A DNA stretch of 64,000 bases from NCBI RefSeq assembly GCF_024323335.1, contig NC_066585.1, positions 183,290,294-183,354,293 on the forward strand, written 5' to 3'. Made by a program: the position numbers and the translations under genes. The DNA is from Lathyrus oleraceus (lineage: Eukaryota > Streptophyta > Magnoliopsida > Fabales > Fabaceae). The notes below the pieces were generated by a model. The model saw only the letters and a program-made list of their open reading frames with translations, was not told the DNA's origin and did no database searches. Shown here piece by piece: positions 11,612 through 22,567 of the stretch (its first letter is position 1; each line of letters opens with the position of its first letter).

Positions 11612-13599
11612 TGTAACACCCCAAAATTTGCCCTCCCCATTCATGCATTCATTTTTTAGGCCATTTAGTGTTTCATATTACATTGCATCATGTCAATCGG
11701 AATTAGCTCCAAGAAGCTCGGACATCATCCAGGACACTTTGTGGGTTTTATTCAAATGATCAGTCAACACAAGGAAAAGACTTGAGGTACTACCAACAGG
11801 GCCAGATGAGGCCTATTCACCGTACAAATCGCCAGGCTGGAAGAAGCAAGAATCTGCTGTTGAGCTGTCAGGCTCGCTAGGCGAGCAGATGCTTCGCCTA
11901 GCGAAGAATACTGTCACGCTCGCTAGGCGAGCAGATCCTTCGCTAGGCGAAGGACGCGCATTTCAGAAAATATCAGAAAAATTTTGGGCCTGAGCTGTCC
12001 TCATTCAAAGCCCACAAGCTGCGAAATTTGGCCTATAAATACCAGAGTAGTCAATGAAATAAGGGCTGAACACTGGCTGAACAGAAAAGACCAGAGACTG
12101 GAGAAAGAAACCTAGGAACTACTCTGCAGCAACCTTCAGGCAGCTCTGAGAAGTTCACTCCGCCTCACACGAACCCTAATACTACTTTACAGATCCGACC
12201 GTATCATTCAATCCTAATCAGTCTCTCTCATCAGGTATGCCTTTGTTCCTATTACCTTACGCCTTGAATTTGAATATTATGAATGTATGAGGTAACATCT
12301 GGTTTTGCCCGTGGGTTTATATTTATGTATGAATATGTGTAACAATACCATGAATGTTTTAATCATTTTCGTTTATGAGTTGGATACCACAGGGTTTCGG
12401 ATCATAAAGATCGAACTGTTATCAAGGAGGAATCCAAAACCCGCAGGCCCTCGCTAGCCGCTTCGCTAGGCGAGCCTGTAGCGAAGCTTCGCTAAGCCTT
12501 CGCTAGGCGAAGCAGTCGCGAATGTGACAGTATTTGCTTTTTGTTCTGTTTTGTTCTAACCTGTTTTTTGTGTTTCCATGGCATTGTTTTCTCTTGATTT
12601 CATCCTGCTGCTCTAACCCTTTGTCGAGTTTTGTGAGGGCTCATATGGCTTTTGCAGAGACACTCGCGTGGTTTCCCACTTTATTTGTGGGATACCCCCT
12701 AGAGTTTTATTTTGATTATTCGTGTTGACTGATTTCCTTTGACGGTCCAGCTGGAGAGATTTCAGGGTTTCTTGCTCCTTTAACTGCTATAGCTTCGGAT
12801 CTTTATCCGTGTGGTAATTTTTCCCCTTTCTCGTACGTTACCGCTTTCTTAGCTGGAAGACCTCGATAGGAGGCAATGTTTGAGCCCCTTGGTGGCATTT
12901 TACTTTGAGATACTTGTTTTGTGTTTTGTATTCGTATCCCCACATGTAGCGCGGTTCCTTCGTCAAGGACTGCCCGTTTTCCCTCGAGCATCCCAAACCC
13001 TAAAACCCAAAGCAACACGTTTACTCCTTCTACTACAGGCGAGTAAGTCTCCAAAGGTCGAGCATCCGGTAGATTGCGTAGTGACGTTGTTCGTCCAAAA
13101 CCCAATCCATAACCCCGTAGTTAGCCGAACTACGACTTGCTCTGATTCTCATTCCAGATGAGATACGTAGGCATAAGACGCGATGTCTTAGCGAGCACAC
13201 ATCCCCCCAACCCATAGGTCAGCCGAACTACGAAGACTCTGATTCTCATATTCAGATGAGATACGTATGCAGTGGATGCGACATCCGCGCGAGTCATTTC
13301 TCTTAACCTTTTTAGTAAATAAACACATTAGGTAAACCCACACCCTTTAGACAAAAACCACAAAAGTGGATCCCGTAGAGTACTATGGATGCGTAGGGGT
13401 GCTAATACCTTCCCTTCGCATAACCGACTCCCGAACCCAAGATTTGGTTGCGAGACTTTGTCTTTTCCTTTCCTTTTTGCAGGTTTACTTCGAGCGTTTC
13501 CTTTCCCTCCTTTGGGATGAATAACGCACGGTGGCGACTCTTCTGTCATTTTCTTTCGCCGGTTGTTTTTTCGCACACTGTATTTTTCAGGTTGCGACA
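11612..13599 (+). repeat. Ogre-1 5' LTR (1988 bp)
   Basis: Starts TGTAACACCCC and ends GGTTGCGACA. It carries TCGCTAGGCGA / TTCGCCTAGCGAA palindromes around 11874-11955 and 12449-12515, a TATA box at 12034-12041, a short hairpin around the repeated ...GTAG...AACTACG... words near 13110-13135, and the Ogre-wide block GGGGTGCTAATACCTTCCC...CTCCCGAACCC at about 13396-13440. Small frames inside it are not genes. Confidence 0.93.
12034..12041 (+). promoter_or_regulatory. TATA box of Ogre-1 5' LTR
   Basis: TATAAATA about 422 bp into the LTR, conserved at 22990-22997 in the 3' LTR and at the equivalent place of the solo LTR (32174-32181). It likely directs RNA polymerase II transcription of the element. 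Confidence 0.6.
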
Positions 13600-13601
13600 G
13601 C

Positions 13602-13619
13602 TGGCGACTCTGCTGGGGA
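13602..13619 (+). other. Ogre-1 primer binding site (tRNA-Arg type)
   Basis: TGGCGACTCTGCTGGGGA begins two bases after the LTR. The same 18 bases occur at 61043-61060 after the long Ogre LTR. This is the Arg-type primer described for Ogre elements. Confidence 0.85.
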
Positions 13620-14742
13620 TTTTAAGAAGTTGACCTCTTGCTGGTCCATCTTCCCTAAGCGAGTCCCTCCTAGCTTTTGTAGGTTGTCTGTTTATTGGGT
13701 GTTCATGCTTTTATACAGTTATTTATTTACCTGCTTTACCTTATTGCATTGTGTACATATCATTGTTGTATCTGTTGGTTGGCTATGGCTGCTTGGTGAT
13801 CTTTGTGGATGAGTTCTATACCCGAACTCGAGTGCACTTAAGATAGGAGAATGGCATAGTCCTGTCAACTTGTGTGGAGTATTCCTTAGCGAGTTGACTT
13901 GCAAGCCCATTCACTTGGTGGAGGTCATGTTGAGATCAATAATGTCACATAAGTAAGTTGTGGTTAGACATTACTTGTTCCAATATAGACCTAAGAAGCC
14001 AAGGACCTTAGTTTACCTAACCCATCTTGGCCTATTCGTAGGACGTAGTGCGAAAGTCGTTCAAGTGTAAGATTTGATACGATTGTTACGCGATACTACA
14101 CTCATAAGAGTCTCTCTTGAGAATATTGTTGGAATACGAGTAGTCGTTCCTCTGATAATATCCGAAAGATGGGATTATGACTATGGGAACCTTTTGTAGA
14201 ACATGTTTGGCAGGTTTAAACCTTAGTACACTCCTTTTGGGTGGTTCTTAACCTAAACTCCATGCTCGTGACTTACGACAAACCCTTGATTCATGGTTGA
14301 TCCGATCAGGTATCCTTAATATCAATGAAACTCGGGTATTGATAAGGTGTAAACCATAATCCGCCAAAATGGGTGGTTGATATTAAGGATAACATGATCC
14401 ATCCCATGACCTTTGTTTGGTGTGCTCTTAATTTCTCTCCAGACAGTGCAACCTGACAGATGTTCAAGCAGATACAGCAATCCTGATTGACATGCCACTG
14501 CATTGCATTCACATCGTTGCATCACATCATTTGCATTCATATCATTAAACACATGTTTATCCATTTCAAGGGGGTAGAATACTTTTGGAATTGATAAACA
14601 TGTCATTGCATTTGCATAGTCATCCGCATGTCTTGCATAACAGGTACCGCCACAATGTTCTCAGTTTGTTTGGTGTTCCATCAGCAGGATAGATGACTCA
14701 GGCATTCACCGATACGGTACCCGCAGGAATCAACAAAGAGCA
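13620..14742 (+). other. Ogre-1 leader, no coding domain seen
   Basis: About 1.1 kb between the primer site and gag. No open ORF1 is present, unlike the intact ORF1 of the element at 61819. A perfect 15 bp inverted repeat lies at 14311-14325 and 14377-14391 (TATCCTTAATATCAA and its complement) with a 51-base loop, a possible RNA structure for packaging or dimerisation. Confidence 0.5.
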
Positions 14743-16643
14743 ATGGAGAGCCTACAAGCAGAGCTCGCCGAGATGAAGATTCGCATGAATCAATTCATGG
14801 ATTTGGTTCAAGGGGTGGCTCAAGGACAGCAGGAGCTTAGATTGTTGGTGCAGAGGGATCCCCCTATTACTCAACCGGAGACGTTGGCTGATCCTCCAGC
14901 TGGAGAGGCTAATGGTCCCAATGGACCGGGGCCTATCCCAATCCTACATGTCACCTCCGATCAACAACCCATTCAGGATGGTCAGGATGATTAGTTCCCC
15001 TTGCTTCAGGAAGACTTCGGCATGGACCCCATGTTTAGAAGATTGGAAGAAAGGTTGAAGGCAGTGGAAGGACAGAATCCTCTGGGAGTAGATGTTGCTG
15101 ACTTGGGGCTGGTCCCAGGTGTGAGAGTGCCACCGAAATTCAAAGTCCTGATATTCGACAAATACAATGGCAGTTCTTGCCCAAAAACTCACGTGCAAGC
15201 CTATTTCTGTAAAATGGTTGCATACTCTGATGACGAGAAGCTACTTATGTACTTCTTCCAGGATAGCCTAGCTGGGGCATCCTTGGAATGGTATATGAGG
15301 CTGGACAGAGCCCACATCCGTTGCTGGAGGGATTTGGCAGAGGCTTTCGTAAAGCAGTATCAGTATAATGCAGACATGGCTCCGGACAGAACTTAACTTC
15401 AGAATCTGTCTCTTAAAAGCAATGAGTGCTTCAGGGAATACGCTCAACGCTGGAGGGATACAGCTTCCCGTGTTCAGCCTCCTATGTTGGAAAAGGAAAT
15501 GGCCAACATGTTCATGAATACGCTGCCTGGACCTTATCTGGAGCGTCTGGTGGGGTGCAATGCTTCCAACTTTGCTGATGTGGTCTCTACTGGAGAAAGG
15601 GTGGAGAATTACCTAAAGACCTATAAGAGCCAAAATGGAGTTGGATCCTCATCAGGGGTGAAGAAGCCGTTCATTCAGGGACAGAAGAGGAGAGAAGGGG
15701 ATGCAAGTGCCATATCTTCTTATCAGAACAGGGATAACCGGAGGAATAATTTTCAGAATTATCATCAGCAACCGTATGTTGCGGCTGTGACCATTCCAGC
15801 TGCAGCACCACTACAACAACAACAATCACAACGTCAACCAGCTCAGTATCAACAGCAGCAACAACCGGGTAACAGACCCGCTTATCAACAGAGGCAAAGG
15901 ATGATGGACCGGCGTTTCGACACCCTTCCAATGTCGTACGCCCAGTTACTTTCTAGTCTTCAACAACTACAACTTGTGCAATTACGCACTCTGGCTCCTC
16001 CTGTTGGTAGACTTCCGGTGGGTTACGACGCCAACGCTAGGTGTAGCTTCCACTCTGGGGCACCTGGCCACAATATTGAGAACTGCAAAGCTTTTAAGCA
16101 CGTAGTTCAAGACCTCATAGATTCAAAGGCCATCGACCTTGCACCGGCTCCGAATGTCGTTAACAATCCCATGCCCCAGCATGGTGGTGCGAACGTTAAC
16201 ATGATAGAGGGAAAAGCCAAGTCCATTGAGGATGTGTTGAAGTTGAAGACTCCATTGTTGGATATCAAAGGATGCTTGCTGAAGGCCGATGTCTTCCCCG
16301 GTTGTGGGAAGGGTTGTTTGGATTGTGCCACTCAGAGTAGAGGTTGTTTGAAGCTACAGCAAGGTATCCAGGCCTTGCTCGACAAAGGTATCCTCCAGGT
16401 TGAGGATTTGTCTGTCCAAGAGTTTGTGGAAGGGGTTGAGGAAGAAGTGTTTGAAGATGCTACTGATGAATTCGCAGATGTTGTTCCTGTTAATTTTGTG
16501 ATTCCCAGTGAGGTCTCTACAGTCAACGAAGAAGATGGGGATAGTGATTGTGACATTGACAACTGGGTGCGTCCGAGGATCCCGGGTGAAGTCATCAACA
16601 ATTGGTCTTCTGAAGAGATTATCCAAGTCACTCTTCTTGAAGA
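14743..16643 (+). pseudogene. Ogre-1 gag with two in-frame stops
   Basis: One frame runs from ATG 14743 to the splice junction. It opens with a short coiled coil (LQAELAEMKIRMNQFMDLV), continues with the capsid-like segment (PPKFKVLIFDKYNGSSCPKT, YFFQDSLAGASLEWYMRLD), a glutamine-rich stretch at about 15770-15900 and a knuckle-like CSFHSGAPGHNIENC at about 16050. Stops are TAG at 14992-14994 and TAA at 15394-15396, each one C-to-T change from CAG/CAA. No D-T/S-G protease motif follows the knuckle; the frame runs through an acidic stretch straight to the intron, so protease appears deleted. Gag would form the cytoplasmic particle that packages element RNA. Confidence 0.88.
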
Positions 16644-16893
16644 GTAATTTTCTTTGTTTATTCATGCATATCCAAGTCTTACGTTCCGCCCAGGGCGTAA
16701 TGACTCTTTGTAGGGCCCATCTATGTGACACTTGCATTTTTTATCATAAATAAAGGACGTCTTTTTGCATTCAAATATTTCGTTCCCTGTCTATCTATTT
16801 TTGCAGTTTTTCAAAATAAATAAAAAATGGCAATGTTTTGTTTAGTTTTCACTTCTTGTTCACACTCATAAGCACATACCATCACTCATGCAG
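16644..16893 (+). other. Probable Ogre-1 intron between gag and RT
   Basis: The donor GTAATT at 16644 overlaps the gag stop TAA (16645-16647), and the acceptor ATGCAG ends at 16893. Removing these 250 bases deletes the stop and joins the gag frame to the RT frame in phase (split codon GA|A). Ogre elements are known to have an intron between protease and RT, so splicing would control the ratio of gag to gag-pol. This was inferred from sequence only. Confidence 0.7.
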
Positions 16894-19800
16894 ATGCACA
16901 TCACCGGATCCTATTGATAACGGTTCTGCTATGGCTCGTTTCGACTTTGAAAATCCAATCTTTCAAGCTGAAGAAGAGGGTGATGAAGATTGTGAACTCC
17001 CTGAAGAACTTACCAGGTTATTGAAACAGGAAGAAAGGGTCATTCAACCGCATCAAGAGTCTGTTGAAGTAATTAATCTCGGCACCGAGGACGCCAAGAG
17101 AGAAATCAAGATAGGGGCTGTTTTTAGAGATGATGTGAAGAAAGGGTTGATTGAATTGCTGCAAGAATACGTTGACATCTTCGCCTGGTCTTATCAAGAC
17201 ATGCCTGGGCTGGACACAGACATCGTGGTGCACCGCTTGCCTCTCAAAGAAGGTTGTCCTCCGGTCAAGCAGAAGCTCAGAAGAACAAGACCAGAGATGG
17301 CTGTCAAGATAAAGGAAGAAGTGCAAAAGCAGTTGGATGCAGGGTTTTTAGCAGTCACCAATTATCCGCCATGGGTTGCAAACATCGTCCCAGTACCTAA
17401 GAAGGATGGAAAGGTACGGATGTGTGTCGACTACCGGGATCTGAACAGAGCTAGCCCTAAAGATGATTTCCCATTACCTCACATCGACGTTTTGGTGGAT
17501 AATACAGCTCAGTTCTCGGTATTCTCCTTCATGGATGGCTTTTCTGGCTATAACCAAATCAAGATGGCACCAGAAGACATGGAAAAGACAACTTTCATAA
17601 CCCCATGGGGCACCTTTTGCTACAAGGTGATGCCGTTTGGTCTGAAAAATGCCGGAGCAACATATCAACGAGTTATGGTAACTTTGTTCCATGATATGAT
17701 TCATCATGAAATCGAGGTTTATGTGGACGATATGATTGCCAAATCTCAGACAGAAGAAGAACATTTGTTGAATTTGCAGAAACTGTTTGAGCGTTTGAGG
17801 AAATTCAAGCTGAGGCTTAATCCGAACAAGTGTACTTTTGGGGTGAGATCTGGAAAACTACTGGGTTTTATTGTTAGCGGAAAAGGGATTGAGGTGGATC
17901 CTGACAAAGTGAAAGCAATACAGGAAATGCCTGAGCCAAGAACAGAGAAGCAAGTCCGTAGTTTCTTAGGGAGGTTGAACTACATTGCAAGGTTCATCTC
18001 TCACCTAACAACCACGTGTGAGCCAATTTTCAAATTGCTGAGGAAAGATCAGGCTATCAGGTGGAATGAAGATTGTCAAAGGGCTTTCGAGAAGATAAAA
18101 GAGTATCTACAGAAACCTCCAATCCTTATACCTCTAGTTCCTGGGAGACCTCTGATAATGTACCTGTCAGTGACCGAGAACTCGATGGGGTGTGTATTGG
18201 GACAGCATGACGAGTCTGGTCGAAAAGAGCATGCCATATACTACCTTAGCAAAAAGTTTACCGACTGTGAAGTCAAATATTCGCAGCTTGAGAAAACTTG
18301 TTGTGCTTTGGCCTGGGCTGCTCGCCGACTGAGACAGTATATGTTGAACCATACTACCTTGTTGATTTCTAAGATGGATCCAGTGAAATACATATTGGAG
18401 AAGCCGGCTCTCACCGGACGTGTTGCCCGTTGGCAGATGATTTTAACAGAGTACGACATCCAGTATACGTCACAGAAGGCCATCAAAGGGAATATTCTGT
18501 CAGACTACCTTGCCGAGCAACCGATTGATGATTATGAGCCGATGAAGTTTGATTTTCCAGATGAAGACATCATATTCCTCAAGATGAAAGACTGTGAAGA
18601 GCCAGTTGTTGAGGAGGGACCTGATCCGAACGAAAAGTGGACTTTGTTGTTTGATGGGGCTGTCAATGCTAGAGGTAGTGGAATTGGCGCTGTCATTACT
18701 ACTCCGAAGGGTGCCCACATGCCTTTCACCGCTCGTTTGACTTTTGAGTGCACAAATAATGAAGCTGAGTACGAGGCCTGTATCTTGGGCATTGAGCAAG
18801 CCATTGATCTGAGAATCAAGACTCTGGACATCTTCGGAGATTCAGCTCTGGTGATTAATCAAGTGAATGGTGATTGGAATACTCTCCAGCCCACTCTGGT
18901 CCCCTACAGAGATTACACGAGAAGACTTTTGACTTTCTTCACAACAGTAAAATTGTATCATATACCTCGTGATGAGAACCAGATGGCTGACGCACTTGCT
19001 ACTCTATCCTCCATGATCAAGGTAATTCGTTGGAACCATGCTCCCAGGATCGATGTGATGCGCCTTGACAGGGCCGCGTATGTGTTTGCTGCTGAACTGG
19101 TAGTCGATGACAAGCCTTGGTATCACGATATCAAGTGCTTTCTGAAGAATCAAGAGTACCCTGCAGGGGCATCCAACAATGACAGAAAGACTTTGAGAAG
19201 ATTGGCAGGCAGTTTCTTCTTGAATAAAGACGATGTGCTGTATAAGAGGAACTTCGACATGGTTTTGCTCAGATGCGTGGACAGACACGAGGCAGACATG
19301 TTAATGCAGGAAGTTCATGAAGGTTCCTTCGGTACTCATGCCGGTGGACATGCAATGGCTAAGAAATTGTTGAGAGCGGGTTATTATTGGATGACCATGG
19401 AATCAGATTGTTTCAAGTATGCTCGGAAGTGTCATAAATGCCCGATTTATGCTGATAAGGTGCATGTACCGCCGAATCCTCTGAATGTGATGTCTTCGCC
19501 GTGGCCGTTTTCTATGTAGGGTATTGACATGATTGGAAAGATTGAGCCGACTGCTTCCAATGGGCATCGCTTCATCCTTGTTGCCATCGACTATTTCACC
19601 AAGTGGGTCGAAGCAGCGTCGTTCGCGAATGTCACCAGACATGTGGTTGCCCGTTTCATCAAGAAAGAAATCATTTGTCGCTATGGGATTCCCGAAAGAA
19701 TCATTACTGATAATGGTTCTAATCTCAACAACAAAATGATGAAGGAGTTGTGTCAGAACTTCAACATTCAGCATCACAATTCTTCCCCTTACCGCCCTAA

Positions 19801-20364
19801 GATGAACGGCGCTGTTGAGGCGGCAAATAAGAACATAAAGAAGATTGTGCAGAAGATGGTCGTCACGTACAGAGATTGGCATGAGATGCTACCTTTCGCC
19901 TTGCATGGGTACCGCACTTCAGTACGTACATCGACCGGGGCAACCCCTTACTCCCTTGTGGTATGGAAGCAGTCCTACCTGTTGAAGTGGAGATTCCTTC
20001 TCTAAGAGTCTTGTTGGATGTCAAGCTAGACGAAGCTGAATGGATTCGGACAAGGTTCAATGAGTTGAGTCTTATCGAAGAGAAGCGAATGGTAGCCATT
20101 TGTCATGGGCAGTTGTATCAGAGTCGGATGAAGAGAGCCTATGATCAGAAAGTGCGTCCTCGTTGTTTCCAAGTCGGAGAGTTAGTGTTGAAAAGGATCC
20201 TTCCTCCTCAGACAGATCACAGGGGCAAGTGGACTCCTAACTATGATGGACCGTATATTGTCACCAAGGTTTTTGATGGTGGGGCCTTAATGCTTGCAAC
20301 TATGGATGGTGAAAACTTCACTTCCCCTGTGAACTCAGACGCAGTTAAAAGATACTTCGCATAA
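16894..20364 (+). pseudogene. Ogre-1 pol: RT, RNase H, second RNase H, integrase
   Basis: From the splice acceptor the frame gives RT (VPKKDGKVRMCVDYRDLN; active site YVDDM at about 17720), RNase H (YLSKKFTDCEVKYSQLEKTC), a second archaeal-type RNase H (WTLLFDGAVNARGSGIGAVI, about 18640-19010) diagnostic of the Tat lineage, an integrase zinc region (HEGSFGTHAGGH...CHKC, about 19315-19440) and catalytic core (VAIDYFTKWVEA, ITDNGSNL, NGAVEAANKNI). A TAG at 19517-19519 replaces a likely TGG, and a small indel near 19955-19965 shifts the frame before the EAVLPVEVEIPS motif. The tail ends at 20364. An upstream ATG at 16838 lies in the intron and is unlikely to be used. Confidence 0.92.
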
Positions 20365-22555
20365 AATAGACCCGCTGGACAGTAAAAAGAATAGTCCAGG
20401 CAAAAAATGGGCATCCCGGCGAACCAAGAAAATGAAAAGGTTCGGGCAAAAATTAGGGACAAAAAAAAAAAAAAGATTGTACACCCGGTAAGTTGAAAAC
20501 CTGAAAAGGCAACTTAGGCAAAAATGGGTATCCCGGTGGATTGAAAACCCGAAAAGGGCGATCCAGGCAAAAGTTAGGGATTAAGCGAATGACTGCGTTC
20601 TGAGTTAGTTCTGAATCTCATCTCGTGCCAATGACTGGAAATTTTTGAAGGATAGGAAACAGTCCAATCACTCTTTCAGAAAGCTGATCATCTGGAGGAT
20701 CTTGAAGATGGGCAAGTCATAGCAGAATTGGAACCCAATAGAAATCCATTTCACATTGCCATTAGATTAATTTCTGTTTTTATCTATTGTGCGATTACCT
20801 CTTTCCAGGGATTACTTCTTAATGTAAATGCCTATTCAGAGGCCATTCAATCAATAAAATCATGTTATTCAGTATATCTCTGTTTTCATTTTCATTTTAC
20901 TGTTTTGTTTGCAAAAATGACGTTCGAATTTTTGATAAACATTGCATCATGACACATAAGGGCTTTACAGGTACATGCTTAATAAACATTTAAAATTGCT
21001 GTAAATTTTAAGTGCTTTGGATCGTCTATTCAGAACTGATACCCTCGGAACATTCCATTAAAATCCCCTGCGGACGATCGTGAATATCTTCCCCAGTGAA
21101 GTCACCAACAGACGAATTCGGTCTTATCCCTGCAGAGCTGATCAGAGCGTTGGATTCTTCAATCCCCAGCAGTTTCTCACCACTGTACTTCCCCAAGCGT
21201 TTGTTTCAGGACATACACTCCCCAGTAGAGTTGATAGTACCAGACTACATATCCCCAACGGGGTTGACAGTGCCAGACTTTATCTTCCCAGCAGAAGTGG
21301 CTGCTCCTTAGAGTTCGATGCCAGATCGATAATCCCAATGCCAGATCCATGGTTTCTTTCCTTGAAGCAGAACCTCGGCACCGTATCAGTGTTTGCTCCC
21401 CTTGCTGAGTCATCTCTCGCAAACCGTGGTTGCCAGAACCATTGTAGCTTTCCTCAGCAGCAGGCTTCCAATGCCATTCTTTCCCCGATCAGAGTCTCGG
21501 TATGGCCAGAACACCGTGTGGCGGGTCATTTCCCCACAGAGTTCTTTGCGCTGTGCATCTCCAACAGCCTGGCCAGAGCCCAGAGGATGGTAATCCTTTC
21601 CCCAGCAGATCCCCTTGCCTCGGCTTGGCATTCTACCCAGCATTTCGCATCCCTGCATGTAGAATCATATTGCATTGCATCCTCCCAAAACGCGTAGCAT
21701 TTCCATTTTCATGGAGCATTACGCCATTGAAAAATTCAAACATACGCATTGTAAGCATAAAACATTCTCGGTATCCCAAGTGATAAGCTAGAAGTTGTTT
21801 CCAGTACTCAGACTGAAGATTGTTCATGACTTACCTTTGTTATCCCCAGCAAGTGTCATTGGCCCATGCGCCGCATCTATCATCTTTCCCTATTTCTGCC
21901 GATGCTGACAGGCATGAATGTTCCGGTATCCAGACCGAAGTGGCGTTCAGGCCAGTTTTCCGATATTCAGATCGAAGAAGTTTCCGACGATCAGGTCGAC
22001 GCAACTTATGGCATTCAGGCCAGTTTTCCCAGTATCCAGACCGAAGTGGCGTTCAGGTCAGTTTTCCGATATTCAGATTGAAGAAGTTTCCGACGATCAG
22101 GTCGACGCAACTTATGGCATTCATGCCAGTTTTCCCGGTATCCAGACCGAAGTGGTGTTCAGGCCAGTTTTCCGATATTCAGATCGAAGAAGTTTCCGAC
22201 GATCAGGTCGACGCAACTTATGGCATTCAGGCCAGTTTTCCCGGTATCCAGACCGAAGTGGCGTTCAGGCCAGTTTTCCCGATGTTCAGATCGAAGTCTT
22301 TTCCAGTATTCAGACTGATGAGCGGCATTCAGGCCATGTTTATTTCTGTGTTACCATTTATTTTGGTATCCAGGCTAGCATTCTTTTTTCGGTATTCGGA
22401 CTGACTCTCACCGTACCAGACGGATTCTTCTTTCAAGGCATTGTTACTTCGCTTCACCTCAGTGCAAATTTTTGGGCTTTTATTGTATTCAATCCCTTGA
22501 TACGTCGAAAGTGCGAAAGTCGTAGCTATCTTCTTTTCGGGTTCCCAGTTGATTG
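20365..22555 (+). other. Ogre-1 3' untranslated region
   Basis: Starts with three degenerate units (about 20395-20585) built on ATGGGTATCCCGGTGG, GAAAACCCGAAAAGGGC and GGCAAAAGTTAGGGA. A middle part (about 21060-21700) has dispersed CCCCAGCAGA and GTGCCAGA words, then comes the 106 bp array described separately. Frames of up to 212 codons here arise from the repeats and have no domain. Confidence 0.6.
21925..22330 (+). repeat. 106 bp tandem repeat in the Ogre-1 3' region
   Basis: The word GTATCCAGACCGAAGTGG starts at 21926, 22032, 22138 and 22244, an exact 106 bp period, with a truncated, diverged end unit. Each unit has two related halves, one with CCAGACCGAAGTGGCGTTCA and one with CAGATCGAAGAAGTTTCC, both ending in GGCATTCAGGCCAGTTTTCC-like sequence. 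Tandem arrays in the 3' untranslated region are a known source of satellite DNA in Ogre elements. Confidence 0.9.
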
Positions 22556-22567
22556 AATAGGGGCAGC
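22556..22567 (+). other. Ogre-1 polypurine tract region
   Basis: AATAGGGGCAGC directly precedes the TGTAAC start of the 3' LTR, the position of the plus-strand primer. The purine run is short and imperfect. Confidence 0.55.

Noticed and set aside
12534..13812. Small frames repeated at 12534-13812 and 23501-24689
   Set aside because: Identical frames in both LTRs of Ogre-1; they are copied with the LTR and have no recognisable product.
16838..16893. ATG at 16838 as the start of the Ogre-1 pol protein
   Set aside because: The first 19 codons lie in the predicted intron and are T-rich; the conserved protein begins after the acceptor at 16894.
21080..22556. Frames of 194-212 codons in the Ogre-1 3' region
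   Set aside because: They follow the 106 bp tandem repeat and dispersed CCCCAGCAGA words; open in several frames because of repeat structure.
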